Shown one piece after another: positions 8,078 through 16,144 of a stretch of 64,000 bases of DNA. Under the pieces are notes generated by a model. That model made no database searches. It worked only from the letters and a program-made list of their open reading frames with translations, and was not told the DNA's origin. The translations under genes and the position numbers were made by a program. Each line of letters begins with the position of its first letter. Position 1 is the first letter of the stretch. Origin of the DNA: an uncultured Methanomassiliicoccales archaeon (GTDB lineage: Archaea; Thermoplasmatota; Thermoplasmata; Methanomassiliicoccales; Methanomethylophilaceae); NCBI GenBank assembly GCA_959597175.1, contig CAUFXM010000002.1, forward strand, positions 62,001 through 126,000. Direction: 5' to 3'.

Positions 8078-9265
8078 TTGACACCGAAGCAGTGGCTCCC
8101 GCTCATCGCGCTCGTTATATGCGTGTTCATCGTGAACATGTCGGAGTTCGTGCCAATAGGCCTCCTCACGGACATAGCCGTCGATTTCGGGACGTCGGAG
8201 TCCACAGCAGGCCTCCTGATATCCGTATACGCCTGGGCGGTCGCGATACTGTCGCTGCCGATAATGCTCATTCTGAGGAAGATGGAGTTCCGCAGGATGC
8301 TGCTGATGTGCATCGCACTGTTCGCGTTCTTCCAGGTGCTCTCAGGTGTGTCCAACAGCTACGGCATGCTGATGGTCTCCCGCATAGGGGTCGCGGTGGC
8401 CCATTCGATATTCTGGTCCATAGCCACTCCGCTTGCGGTGAGGGTGGTGCCCCAGGAGCTCCAGAAACTGGCGATCAGCGCCGTGGCGACAGGCACGTCC
8501 ATCGCGATGATCATCGGCCTGCCGCTCGGGAGGGTCATCGGGCTCGCCCTGGGATGGAGGATGACCTTCGTGGTCATCGCCGTGGTCTCGGTGATCGCGC
8601 TCATCCTGCTGGTGCTGGTGTTCCCCAGGTTGGAGAACCCGGGCACGTTCACGCTGAAGCGTCTGCCGGACCTGTTCCGCAACAAGGTCCTTGTTGGGAT
8701 CTACGTGATGCTGGCCATCTACGTCACCGGCTACTACACCGGATACAGCTACATCGAGCCGTTCCTGTACCAGATCGCCGGGTTCTCCGACACGATGGTG
8801 ACAGTGGCGCTCACAGTGTTCGGACTGGCAGGGATAGTTGGGAGCGTGCTGTTCACGAAGTTCTACGACCGGACAAGGTTCAGGTTCATGATGGCGTCGC
8901 TCCTCGGCTCGACGGTCTGCCTCCTGCTGCTCAGGCCGTCGGCGGTGACGCTCTTCGCGGTGCTGGCGGTGTGCGCTCTGTGGGGGCTGTTCGCCACCTC
9001 GTTCAACGTTACGTTCCAGAACGAGACCATGCGCGCCTCGCCGTCGGATGCCACGGCGATATCCATGTCCCTGTTCTCCGGCATATTCAACGTGGGGATA
9101 GCCATGGGGTCGATCATCGGAGGGGTGGTCACGGACTCGGCATCGGTGGGGGACATCGGCATGGTGGGCGCGGCATTCGTCATCGCGGCGGCGATAATCA
9201 CCGCGTTCTATGTTATCCCGAAGCTGAGGGACAGGGATTCTGAACAGAAGGTGTTCGACGTCTGA
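8078..9265 (+). CDS. MFS transporter (DHA1/sugar-efflux type)
   Basis: 395 aa with 12 predicted transmembrane helices. Family cues are NMSEFVPIGLLTDIAVDFG in helix 1, YAWAVAILSLPIML in helix 2 and the helix-4 region RIGVAVAHSIFWSIATPLAV, all typical of SotB/AraJ-like proton-driven efflux carriers. I chose TTG at 8078 because AGGAAGG sits 8 nt upstream and the protein then begins TPKQWLPLIAL as in the family. The frame is open upstream into the nitroreductase, but the intervening residues are an antisense shadow of marC. Substrate unknown. Confidence 0.88.
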   Translation: MTPKQWLPLIALVICVFIVNMSEFVPIGLLTDIAVDFGTSESTAGLLISVYAWAVAILSLPIMLILRKMEFRRMLLMCIALFAFFQVLSGVSNSYGMLMVSRIGVAVAHSIFWSIATPLAVRVVPQELQKLAISAVATGTSIAMIIGLPLGRVIGLALGWRMTFVVIAVVSVIALILLVLVFPRLENPGTFTLKRLPDLFRNKVLVGIYVMLAIYVTGYYTGYSYIEPFLYQIAGFSDTMVTVALTVFGLAGIVGSVLFTKFYDRTRFRFMMASLLGSTVCLLLLRPSAVTLFAVLAVCALWGLFATSFNVTFQNETMRASPSDATAISMSLFSGIFNVGIAMGSIIGGVVTDSASVGDIGMVGAAFVIAAAIITAFYVIPKLRDRDSEQKVFDV

Positions 9266-9362
9266 CGATGACGTTTTGGCTACGTTCAGAGCTCCCTGTA
9301 CGTCGCCTGTCGAAGAACGGCATCCCAAAATCATTTTAGACCTCTGGAACGCTCTCAGTTGT

Positions 9363-10043
9363 ATGAAGTACACAATCACGGGCGACAACCTCCAGTTCGT
9401 GAATGTCGAGCTGCAGCCCGGCGAGGAGTTCAACTCCGTTGCGGGTGCGATGGCGTACATGAGCGGCAACATGAGGATGGAGTCCAAGATGGAGGGCGGA
9501 TTCATGGCCGGCCTCAAGCGCTCCCTGTCGGGTGCGTCACTCTTCCTGTTGAGGTACACTCCTCAGGGAGGGGTGGGGACCGTGGGCCTCGCCGGAAAGG
9601 CGCCGGGGAAGATCCTCGACCTGGACATAGGTGCCGGCTCATGGATAGTGCAGAAGACCGGGTACCTCGGTTCCGAGACGTCGGTCAACCTGGACATGGC
9701 ATTCCAGAAGAAGCTGGGGTCCATGATGTTCGGAGGGGAGGGTTTGATCCTCCAGAGGCTGTCCGGATTCGGGCGCGCGTTCATCCACGCCTGCGGGGAC
9801 CTGAACGTGGTGGAGCTGAAGGCGGGGGAGCAGTACAAGGTGTCCTCATCCAACGCGGTGGCGTGGGAGGACACCGTGTCCTACGACATCTCCTCGGTCG
9901 GCGGCATCAAGACCGCACTGTTCAGCGGCGAGGGGCTGTTCGTGACCACGCTCACCGGTCCGGGGAAGATCGTCATCCAGTCCATGACGCTGGGCGACCT
10001 GGCCATGGCATTGTATCCGTACATGCCGCAGTCCAGCAGCTGA
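9363..10043 (+). CDS. AIM24/TIGR00266-family protein
   Basis: 226 aa. The start MKYTITGDNLQFVNVELQPG and the glycine-rich repeats (GGFMAGLKRSLSGASLFLL, ILQRLSGFGRAFI, GLFVTTLTGPGKIVIQ) are characteristic of the AIM24 beta-solenoid family, whose molecular role is unknown in archaea. The longer frame from 9276 adds residues with no family match. A TATA-like AATCATTTTAGACC lies ~30 nt upstream, suggesting a short-leader mRNA. It is followed after 9 nt by a small membrane-protein gene. Confidence 0.85.
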   Translation: MKYTITGDNLQFVNVELQPGEEFNSVAGAMAYMSGNMRMESKMEGGFMAGLKRSLSGASLFLLRYTPQGGVGTVGLAGKAPGKILDLDIGAGSWIVQKTGYLGSETSVNLDMAFQKKLGSMMFGGEGLILQRLSGFGRAFIHACGDLNVVELKAGEQYKVSSSNAVAWEDTVSYDISSVGGIKTALFSGEGLFVTTLTGPGKIVIQSMTLGDLAMALYPYMPQSSS

Positions 10044-10052
10044 GGTGAGGAC

Positions 10053-10376
10053 ATGTCCGGAGCAACAAACGAGAGGAAGGCCGGAACAGGCAAGTCGGGT
10101 CTGGGGCTCATAGCCATAGCTGTGGTGGTCGTAGTGGTCATCATCGCGGCGGCATGGGCGCTGATGCAACCCGGCGTGCTGGAGAACGTCGTATACATCC
10201 TGGCGATCGTGTTGGTGGCTATAATCGTCATCGCCATAGTCGCCTATGCGGCGTACGCGCTCATCGCCATACCCATGTACATGGTGAAGGGCGAGACCTA
10301 CCAGGAGAACGTGGACTACAACCTCGATGACGTCAAACCCGTCGAGGGCAAGGAGGACAAGAACGAGGAGCGCTGA
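10053..10376 (+). CDS. small two-helix membrane protein, unknown
   Basis: 107 aa. There are two strong transmembrane segments, LGLIAIAVVVVVVIIAAAWA (~res 17-36) and the stretch around ILAIVLVAIIVIAIVAYAAY (~res 50-69), and an acidic C-terminal tail. I do not recognise the family. A good ribosome-binding site (GAGGTGAGG) precedes the ATG and the gene follows the AIM24-like gene by 9 nt, so they are probably one transcript; the pair could act together at the membrane. Confidence 0.75.
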   Translation: MSGATNERKAGTGKSGLGLIAIAVVVVVVIIAAAWALMQPGVLENVVYILAIVLVAIIVIAIVAYAAYALIAIPMYMVKGETYQENVDYNLDDVKPVEGKEDKNEER

Positions 10377-10430
10377 CCTCCGTCGAAACCCCTTCCCAAC
10401 AAATTTATCGGGCCCTGCGGTTGACGGCGC

Positions 10431-11150
10431 ATGTCGGACAGATTCTCCGGATGCGCGCTGTGCGGGGCCCCTCTGGTCTATCGCGAGGAGAGCAGGCCCA
10501 TGGTCTGCAACGTTTGCGGCGGGACGTTCCCAAGCAGCGCGGAGTGCGCCAACGGCCACTACGTCTGCGACGAATGCCATTCCAAGGGCTCCACGGCCCT
10601 TTTCAAACCCTGGTGCCTGGAATCTTCGGAGAAGGACCCGATCGTCCTGGCGGAGGGCATGATGCGCATGCAGGGCGTTCACATGCACGGCCCGGAACAT
10701 CATGTGCTGGTCGGATCCGCGTTGCTCACATCGTACCGCAACTGCGGCGGGGATGTGGACCTCCCCGCGGCTCTGGAGGAGATGCTCCGCAGGGGGTCGC
10801 AGGTCCCGGGAGGGGTCTGCGGGCTATGGGGGTCATGCGGGGCGGCCGTCAGCTGCGGCATGGCATACAGCATCATCACCGGGTCCACCCCGCTCTCGGG
10901 GGAGTCCTGGGGCAGGTGCAACATCATGACATCAAGATGCCTGGAGGCCATAGGCTCGTTGGGAGGGCCGAGATGCTGCAAGAGGGACGCGTTCACCGCT
11001 CTGAGGGCCGCGTCAGCGTACATCTCGGAGACGCTGGACGTGGACATCCCGACGGGAGAGGTCGTGTGCTCATTCTCGTCCGGGAATCCCCAGTGCATCG
11101 GACGCAGATGCCCCTACAACAGAGCCGATCCGGCGCTGGAACCGAAATGA
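10431..11150 (+). CDS. DUF5714 domain protein with N-terminal zinc ribbon
   Basis: 239 aa. The first ~45 residues carry paired Cys motifs (CALCGAPL, CNVCGGTF, CDECHSKG) that look like zinc ribbons. The rest contains GGVCGLWGSCGAAVSCGMAYS and later CCKRDAFTAL and CIGRRCPYNR, a pattern I associate with DUF5714. The many conserved cysteines suggest metal or Fe-S binding; function is unknown. A TATA-like AAATTTATCGG lies ~25 nt upstream of the ATG, giving a nearly leaderless mRNA. Confidence 0.75.
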   Translation: MSDRFSGCALCGAPLVYREESRPMVCNVCGGTFPSSAECANGHYVCDECHSKGSTALFKPWCLESSEKDPIVLAEGMMRMQGVHMHGPEHHVLVGSALLTSYRNCGGDVDLPAALEEMLRRGSQVPGGVCGLWGSCGAAVSCGMAYSIITGSTPLSGESWGRCNIMTSRCLEAIGSLGGPRCCKRDAFTALRAASAYISETLDVDIPTGEVVCSFSSGNPQCIGRRCPYNRADPALEPK

Positions 11151-11177
11151 TATATCGGCTTACGGAATCCACCGGCC

Positions 11178-11837
11178 GTGGACAGGATACCTTTCGGATG
11201 CGCCAACCTCGACCGTCTCCTGGGGGGCGGGATCGAGGCGGGCAGCGTCACGCTCTTCTATGGAGAGGCCGGGGCCGGCAAGACCAACGTGTGCCTTCAG
11301 ATTGCACGCAACATCGCCTGCTCCGGGAAGAGGGTGGCCTACATAGACACGGAGGGTCTGTCCGCCGACAGGCTTCAGCAGGTGTTCGAGGGCCAGGAGG
11401 ACAGCATCAGGAACCTCCTGATATTCCAGGTCCACAGCTTCGAGGAGCAGTCCGACCGCATCGACAAGGTCGAGAAGCTGGCGGCGGTAGGGTCCATATC
11501 TCTGGTGGTGATCGACTCGCTCACCATGTTCTACCGTCTGAACCACGACGATGCCCGCGCCAGGAACGAGTTCATCAGGCAGACCGAGGTGCTGCTCAAC
11601 ACCGCCCGGAAGTACGAGATCGCCATTCTTGCGACGTCCCAGGTCTACTCCAACATGTCCACCGGGGGCGTGGAGTTCCTCGGAGGGCATGCGCTCCATC
11701 ACAACGCCAAGACGATCATCCGTCTGGATAAGAGATCAGACGGGAGGCGCGAGGCGGTCATCATGAAGCACAGGAGCCTTCCCGAGGGGAGAAGGGCCAG
11801 GTACAGGATCGTCCAGACGGGGATCGAGGACGATTGA
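11178..11837 (+). CDS. radB: DNA repair and recombination protein RadB
   Basis: 219 aa RecA-fold ATPase without the N-terminal helix-hairpin-helix domain of RadA, which defines RadB. Walker A is GEAGAGKT (~res 31-38), Walker B is LVVIDSLT (~110), and the C-terminus has the core strand region ending RARYRIVQTG. RadB is a recombination mediator found in Euryarchaeota and related phyla. GTG start; a TATA-like ATATATCGG lies ~25 nt upstream. Confidence 0.93.
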   Translation: MDRIPFGCANLDRLLGGGIEAGSVTLFYGEAGAGKTNVCLQIARNIACSGKRVAYIDTEGLSADRLQQVFEGQEDSIRNLLIFQVHSFEEQSDRIDKVEKLAAVGSISLVVIDSLTMFYRLNHDDARARNEFIRQTEVLLNTARKYEIAILATSQVYSNMSTGGVEFLGGHALHHNAKTIIRLDKRSDGRREAVIMKHRSLPEGRRARYRIVQTGIEDD

Positions 11838-11867
11838 CCTCGCCATTGGACGATGACGGAAAAGGAA

Positions 11868-11887
11868 GGGCCCCCTGCCGGGGGCCC
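11868..11887. terminator. bidirectional hairpin terminator
   Basis: GGGCCCCC-TGCC-GGGGGCCC, a perfect 8-bp stem between the convergent radB and prenyl synthase genes. Confidence 0.6.
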
Positions 11888-11899
11888 GTAAGTCGGGTT

Positions 11900-12886
11900 T
11901 CAGACCTCTCTGTCGATGGCGTAGTTCGCCAGTGCGATCATGAACTCCTTCTCCTCGGTCTCGGGGAGGAACTGGATCTTGGAGATGGCGAGGTCCACCT
12001 TCTTCCTGGCCAGGTCGAGGCCGTACCTGATGGATCCGGCCTCCTCCATGATGTCCTTGGCGCGGGCGCACTGCTCGTCGGTGGCCTTCAGGTTGCCGAG
12101 GACCGATTTGAACTCCTCGAGCTCGGCGGGGTCCTTGATGTTGTGCAGGGCGTGGATGACCATGCAGGTGCACTTGCCCTTGCGGATGTCGTTTCCCACA
12201 GACTTCCCGGTCTTGGAGGGGTCCCCTGCCACTCCGAGGTAGTCATCGAACAGCTGGAATCCGAGTCCCAGCTCGATGGCGTACTCGTTGATCGCTTTGA
12301 CCGTCTTCTCGTCGGCGCCTCCGACGATCGCCCCTCCTGCCGCCGCCGCGGCGAAGAGCACGCTGGTCTTCAGCTTGATGGTCTCGAGGTACACCTCCTC
12401 CGTGACCAGCTGCCCCTCGTTGTTGACATCCATCTGCTGGCCGCGAGCCAGGTCCCACACGGCCTGGCTGACGTACCTCAGGGCGTCCCTCATCCTCTCG
12501 GCGGGAACGTCCAGGTCGCAGATGATCTGGAACGCCTTGGCGAACAGGGCGTCCCCCGCGAGGATGGCGGTGGGCATCCCGTAGCCCACATGGATGGTGG
12601 GCATGCCCCTGCGGACCTCGTCACCGTCCATGAGGTCGTCGTGGATCAGCGTGAAGTTGTGGATGTACTCGACGGCGACCGCCAGGGGCACGGCCTTGCT
12701 CCTGTCGCCTCCGACGGCGCCGCAGCAGGCGACCGCCATTGCCGGGCGCATCCTCTTGCCTCCGGCATAGGGGTACTGCCTGGAGGACTCCATGAGGTTG
12801 CTGGGTTCTTCGTCCCCAATGTAGCTCTTAATCGGTCCGTCGAGCTCGGCGGACATCTTCTTCAGATACTCTTTAGCATCGATCAT
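11900..12886 (-). CDS. idsA: polyprenyl (geranylgeranyl/farnesyl) diphosphate synthase
   Basis: 328 aa trans-prenyltransferase. The first Asp-rich motif is LIHDDLMDGDEVRRG (~res 81-95), the second is LFDDYLGVAGDPSKTGK (~res 215), and GGKRMRP near the N-terminus binds IPP. It condenses IPP with allylic diphosphates to make the C20 precursor of archaeal ether lipids. It is the last gene of an operon: its ATG overlaps the IPP isomerase stop (ATGA), so translation is coupled to the enzyme that supplies DMAPP. Confidence 0.93.
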   Translation of the reverse strand: MIDAKEYLKKMSAELDGPIKSYIGDEEPSNLMESSRQYPYAGGKRMRPAMAVACCGAVGGDRSKAVPLAVAVEYIHNFTLIHDDLMDGDEVRRGMPTIHVGYGMPTAILAGDALFAKAFQIICDLDVPAERMRDALRYVSQAVWDLARGQQMDVNNEGQLVTEEVYLETIKLKTSVLFAAAAAGGAIVGGADEKTVKAINEYAIELGLGFQLFDDYLGVAGDPSKTGKSVGNDIRKGKCTCMVIHALHNIKDPAELEEFKSVLGNLKATDEQCARAKDIMEEAGSIRYGLDLARKKVDLAISKIQFLPETEEKEFMIALANYAIDREV

Positions 12887-13938
12887 AGTGCATCAATCCA
12901 TTGTCTGGTCTGGCCTAGGACAACGTGCCTGGCCTTGGACAGGGCCGCGAGGTCCGCTGACCCCGTGAGGAGCATGGCGGCCCTGAGCTCCTCTCTTATA
13001 ATCGTTAGTTTTTCAGCGACGGCCTTGGCGGATTCCTGGGCCTCCCTAAGCACGGCGTTCGCGACGCCTGCGCAGGTGGCGCCCATGGCGATCCCCGCGG
13101 CCACATGGACCCCGTCCAGGATCCCTCCCGAGGCGATGATCGGCAGGCCGCATCCGCAGGCCTCGTGGACAGAGACCGGGCTCGGTATCCCCCAGTCGAA
13201 GAAGGTCTCGCCCATGCCCGTCCTGACGTCGTCGCCGACCTTCATCGCCCTGTAGAGCTCGACGGCCGAGAAGCTGGTCCCGCCCATGCCGGCGATGTCG
13301 ATCCCGCGGATCCCGATGCCCTTGAGCCTGTCCGCTACGTCCTTGGATATGCCGGCTCCGGTCTCCTTGACCATTATGGGGTACTCGCGCGACAGGTCCC
13401 TGATGGCGTCCCTGACCCCTTTGGCGTTCGTGTCGCCCTCGGGTTGCACCACCTCCTGGAGGTAGTTCAGATGTATCGCGACGATGTCCGCGTCGATGAG
13501 GTCCTTCGCCTGACCGACCATCTCTGCGCTGAACAGGTCCTTGCTCTTCTGAGGGACCAGCTGGGGCGCCCCGACGTTGCCGATGACCAGCGGCACGTCG
13601 AACTCCCTGATGACCGAGTAGCTCTCGGGACAGGTGCCCGTGACCCCCGCCCTCTCGCTCCCGACGCCCATGCCGATGCCCAGTTCCGCGCATGCCTCGG
13701 CGATGTTGGAGTTGATCTTCGTAGCTCCGGGGAACCCTCCGGTGATGGCTGTGACGATCAGCGGGAATTCGAGCCTCTTCCCGAAGAGCCAGCATGTGGT
13801 GTCGATATCGTCGGCATCGATCTCGGGCAGAGCGTTGTGGACGAACCTGATGTCGTCCCAGTAGCAGTATCCCGGGGCGGTCCTCTCGTTCACGCAGATG
13901 TCGATGTGGTCCGCCTTCCTCTCCTTGATCTGTGTCAT
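12883..13938 (-). CDS. fni: type 2 isopentenyl-diphosphate delta-isomerase
   Basis: 351 aa FMN-dependent TIM barrel: KERKADHIDICVN at the start, TAITGGFPGATKINSNIAEA, GNVGAPQL, IVAIHLNYLQEVVQPEGD and the phosphate-binding GIASGG-type loop (LPIIASGGILDG). It interconverts IPP and DMAPP using reduced FMN. I chose the ATG at 13938 because the family N-terminus begins there. It is 5 nt downstream of isopentenyl phosphate kinase. Confidence 0.94.
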   Translation of the reverse strand: MTQIKERKADHIDICVNERTAPGYCYWDDIRFVHNALPEIDADDIDTTCWLFGKRLEFPLIVTAITGGFPGATKINSNIAEACAELGIGMGVGSERAGVTGTCPESYSVIREFDVPLVIGNVGAPQLVPQKSKDLFSAEMVGQAKDLIDADIVAIHLNYLQEVVQPEGDTNAKGVRDAIRDLSREYPIMVKETGAGISKDVADRLKGIGIRGIDIAGMGGTSFSAVELYRAMKVGDDVRTGMGETFFDWGIPSPVSVHEACGCGLPIIASGGILDGVHVAAGIAMGATCAGVANAVLREAQESAKAVAEKLTIIREELRAAMLLTGSADLAALSKARHVVLGQTRQWIDAL

Positions 13939-13943
13939 GTGAA

Positions 13944-14714
13944 TCACATCCTGGCGACTGTGCATGGGACGTCCTCGCCTCTCAGCAGGGACAGGAGCCT
14001 CCCGGGGACCGTGCCGTTCACGAGGACGCACTCCCTGCCCTCCCCGCACATGCGCAGCATGGCCTCCATCTTGTTGCGGACCCCTCCGGTGACGTCGTCC
14101 ACATCGGACACGGAGGACACGCTATCCAATGTCTCCGGTGTGACGGTGGGGATGAGCTCCGCGTCGGGGTTCGTCTTCGGGTTGGCCGTGTACAGTCCGT
14201 CTATATCCGATACGAAGACCACGCCGTCGGGTCTGAATATCCTCGCCATGGCCTCCATGAGCTGGTCGCCGGAGCATATCCCGAACCCCCGCCTGCGATC
14301 CATGACCACATCGCCGAACATGACCGGCATGATGCCCATGTGGGCGAGGGCGCGTATCGCCTCGTCGTCGTTGACGACTAGTTCGCCGTCGTCCATGACG
14401 AAGCAGCTGCCTGCGGGCACGGATGCGGCGGGGATTCCGTTCTCGATGAGGGTCTGGGTCATGAGAAGACCCAGCTCCATGGCATCGTGATGGACCTGTG
14501 CCGCCGCCGGGACCTGACCGTAGTCGATCAGACCGTCCTGGATGGAGTACCTCTTCGCGAGCACGTGGCCGAACGATCCGGCGCCGTGGACGATCATCAC
14601 GGACCTTCCGGACTCCGCGATCTCGCGGCAGAGTCTGCTGGTCTGCTCCCGGTTGAACTTCTTGTACTGGGACTTGTCCGTGATGACGCTCCCACCCAGC
14701 TTGATCAGTATCAT
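13944..14714 (-). CDS. isopentenyl phosphate kinase
   Basis: 256 aa amino-acid-kinase fold. The start MILIKLGGSVITDK supplies the GGS phosphate-binding loop, and HGAGSFGH (res 43-50) carries the His characteristic of isopentenyl phosphate kinase. It phosphorylates isopentenyl phosphate to IPP in the archaeal mevalonate route. A TATA box (TTTATATCTG on this strand, ~14735-14744) lies only ~25 nt before the ATG, so the mRNA is predicted to be leaderless. First gene of the kinase, isomerase and prenyl synthase operon. Confidence 0.93.
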   Translation of the reverse strand: MILIKLGGSVITDKSQYKKFNREQTSRLCREIAESGRSVMIVHGAGSFGHVLAKRYSIQDGLIDYGQVPAAAQVHHDAMELGLLMTQTLIENGIPAASVPAGSCFVMDDGELVVNDDEAIRALAHMGIMPVMFGDVVMDRRRGFGICSGDQLMEAMARIFRPDGVVFVSDIDGLYTANPKTNPDAELIPTVTPETLDSVSSVSDVDDVTGGVRNKMEAMLRMCGEGRECVLVNGTVPGRLLSLLRGEDVPCTVARM

Positions 14715-14799
14715 CGCTGGATGATACTCGTTCAGATATAAATGAGCCAGCCATGACGAAGTGCGGCCTCTCGGCCACGAGATGAGATGAAGAAGTGGC

Positions 14800-14916
14800 T
14801 GACAGCGTGTCTGAGTTCCCGTACGCTTGCGCAATACAGTACAGACAGATACGCGGGCGGACTTTACTTCCGGGTTCGGGATGGGACCGGGTGTGACCCC
14901 GCCGCTATGGCCGTCA
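14800..14916 (-). rRNA. 5S ribosomal RNA
   Basis: About 117 nt. Helix I pairs TGACGGC (5') with GCTGTCA (3'). The 5' half contains the conserved CACACCCGGTCCCATCCCGA and GAACCCGGAAGTAAAG segments and the 3' half the CGGGAACTCAGACACGCTGTCA region. No 16S or 23S is nearby, consistent with unlinked rRNA genes in Thermoplasmatota. The ends are set by the terminal helix and may be off by 1-3 nt. Confidence 0.93.
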
Positions 14917-14940
14917 TACCGAAACATGGGATATCCAAGA

Positions 14941-14950
14941 ACTATATAAT
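14941..14950 (-). promoter_or_regulatory. TATA box of 5S rRNA gene
   Basis: On the minus strand ATTATATAGT is preceded by a BRE-like GAAACC and is centred ~29 nt upstream of the 5S 5' end, the canonical archaeal spacing. Confidence 0.75.
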
Positions 14951-15190
14951 GGTTTCTATAGAATCCGGATTCGGTCGATCCGAAGGCGGATTCATCAGAA
15001 CATTCGCTCATCTCCGATTGTTCCGAAGGCGGAGGTTGCCCCCGGCAGGGAAGAGAAGTTGTCCGCCCCGGGGATGATTGTGGAGGAGTGCATGCCGGGC
15101 ATGTAATCCGTCGCCATCCCGGAACCATGGTGGACGCGACCGTCGTCATGGTCATGGTCGGGAGGTCATGGGGAAGCATTACTCCTGAAT
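14951..15190. other. non-coding stretch between 5S and DUF2188 genes
   Basis: I see no convincing gene. A 12-bp sequence TCCGAAGGCGGA occurs twice (14979-14990 and 15022-15033). The segment from 15121 is built of GGTCATGG-like repeats. A TATA-like CGTTTATATGG at ~15196 serves the next gene. Confidence 0.5.
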
Positions 15191-15234
15191 TCCGTTTATA
15201 TGGCGGCAGACCCATCCAGACACGGGGATGAGAC

Positions 15235-15495
15235 ATGGCAGCAGCCAAGAAGTCAGAAGAGGGATCAGAGCAGAAGCAGGAGTCGTCCGAGGCGCCGGCG
15301 AAGAAGAACGGTGCGTACTTCGTGTCACCGCATCCGGACGGCGGCTGGCAGGTAAAGAAGGCCAATGCCCAGAAGGCTCTGAAGAAGTTCAAGACCAAGG
15401 CCGAGGCGGAGGCGTATGCGAAGCAGGTCGCCGCCAACCAGGGGACCAGCGTGGTCAGGCAGAAAAAGGACGGGAAGATCCAGAAGAAGAAGTGA
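15235..15495 (+). CDS. DUF2188 domain protein
   Basis: 86 aa. After a charged, Lys/Glu-rich N-terminus, the domain reads YFVSPHPDGGWQVKKANAQK, then KFKTKAEAEAYAKQVAANQG and a basic tail. DUF2188 is a small fold of unknown function with a conserved GGW-x-V core. A TATA box lies about 35 nt upstream, followed by a short leader. A run of G residues follows the stop. Confidence 0.85.
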   Translation: MAAAKKSEEGSEQKQESSEAPAKKNGAYFVSPHPDGGWQVKKANAQKALKKFKTKAEAEAYAKQVAANQGTSVVRQKKDGKIQKKK

Positions 15496-15522
15496 GGGGG
15501 GGGGGGGTCATCCCCTCCCCGA

Positions 15523-15753
15523 TCAGTTGAACGTGGTCGCGTCGCTGTCGAGGACCTCGTTCCAGAGCCTCAGGGTCTCCTGGGCGTCCTCCTCGTCCAT
15601 TATCTGGATCGCGAATCCCGCATGGACCACGGCCCAGTCTCCGACGTTGGCGTCCACCATGGACAGGTTCGCCTTCCTGGTGACCCCGCCGAAGTCGACG
15701 TCGCCCATGTCGCCGTCTATGCTAACGATCTTACCCGGTACAGCTAGACACAT
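15523..15753 (-). CDS. hypC: HypC/HybG/HupF hydrogenase maturation chaperone
   Basis: 76 aa, begins MCLAVPGKIVSIDG, the invariant HypC N-terminus whose Cys2 binds the Fe(CN)2CO unit during [NiFe]-hydrogenase assembly. The rest is an OB fold (GDWAVVHAGFAIQIMDEEDA). The start is fixed by Cys2; a longer frame to 15843 is not family-like. Its presence implies a [NiFe]-hydrogenase elsewhere in the genome. It is 5 nt downstream of the NAC gene. Confidence 0.94.
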   Translation of the reverse strand: MCLAVPGKIVSIDGDMGDVDFGGVTRKANLSMVDANVGDWAVVHAGFAIQIMDEEDAQETLRLWNEVLDSDATTFN

Positions 15754-15758
15754 CGATA

Positions 15759-16118
15759 TCACTCCGACATTATCTTGATGATGGCTTCGGCGGGCTGTCC
15801 GTCCGCCGCCTCCAGCGCCGCGACCGCCTTGGCCGCGTCGCATCCGGTCTGGGACATCACGAGATCGACGTCCTCCTGAGGGAACGACACGGTCGCCTCG
15901 CCGGACGATCCGAGCGCACGCTCCTCCTCGTCACCGACGACCTGGTAGCTCTTGCTGCCTCCCATCTCCACGCAGACGACCTCCGCGTTCCTGATGACGA
16001 TCTCCCTGTCCTTGGTCCTGATGACGACCTCGGTGACACCCTCGACGGCATTCTGCTTGATGCCCATCTTCTTCATCGCCTGCTTCATCTGGCGGTCGTT
16101 CATCCTCATTCCGGCCAT
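15759..16118 (-). CDS. nac: nascent polypeptide-associated complex protein
   Basis: 119 aa archaeal NAC alpha homologue: RQMKQAMKKMGIKQNAVEGV at the start, the NAC beta barrel (VVIRTKDREIVIRNAEV, KSYQVVGDEEE), and a C-terminal UBA domain (DVDLVMSQTGCDAAKAVAAL). It binds ribosomes and shields nascent chains. It lies between the alanyl-tRNA editing gene and hypC on the same strand. Confidence 0.95.
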   Translation of the reverse strand: MAGMRMNDRQMKQAMKKMGIKQNAVEGVTEVVIRTKDREIVIRNAEVVCVEMGGSKSYQVVGDEEERALGSSGEATVSFPQEDVDLVMSQTGCDAAKAVAALEAADGQPAEAIIKIMSE

Positions 16119-16144
16119 GGAACCTCGAACCTCCTTCTCCTTAT

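Noticed and set aside
6515..9265. A 916-aa open frame joining nitroreductase to the MFS transporter
   Set aside because: The middle section is the antisense of a good MarC gene and shows no protein family pattern; treated as two genes with a missing stop.
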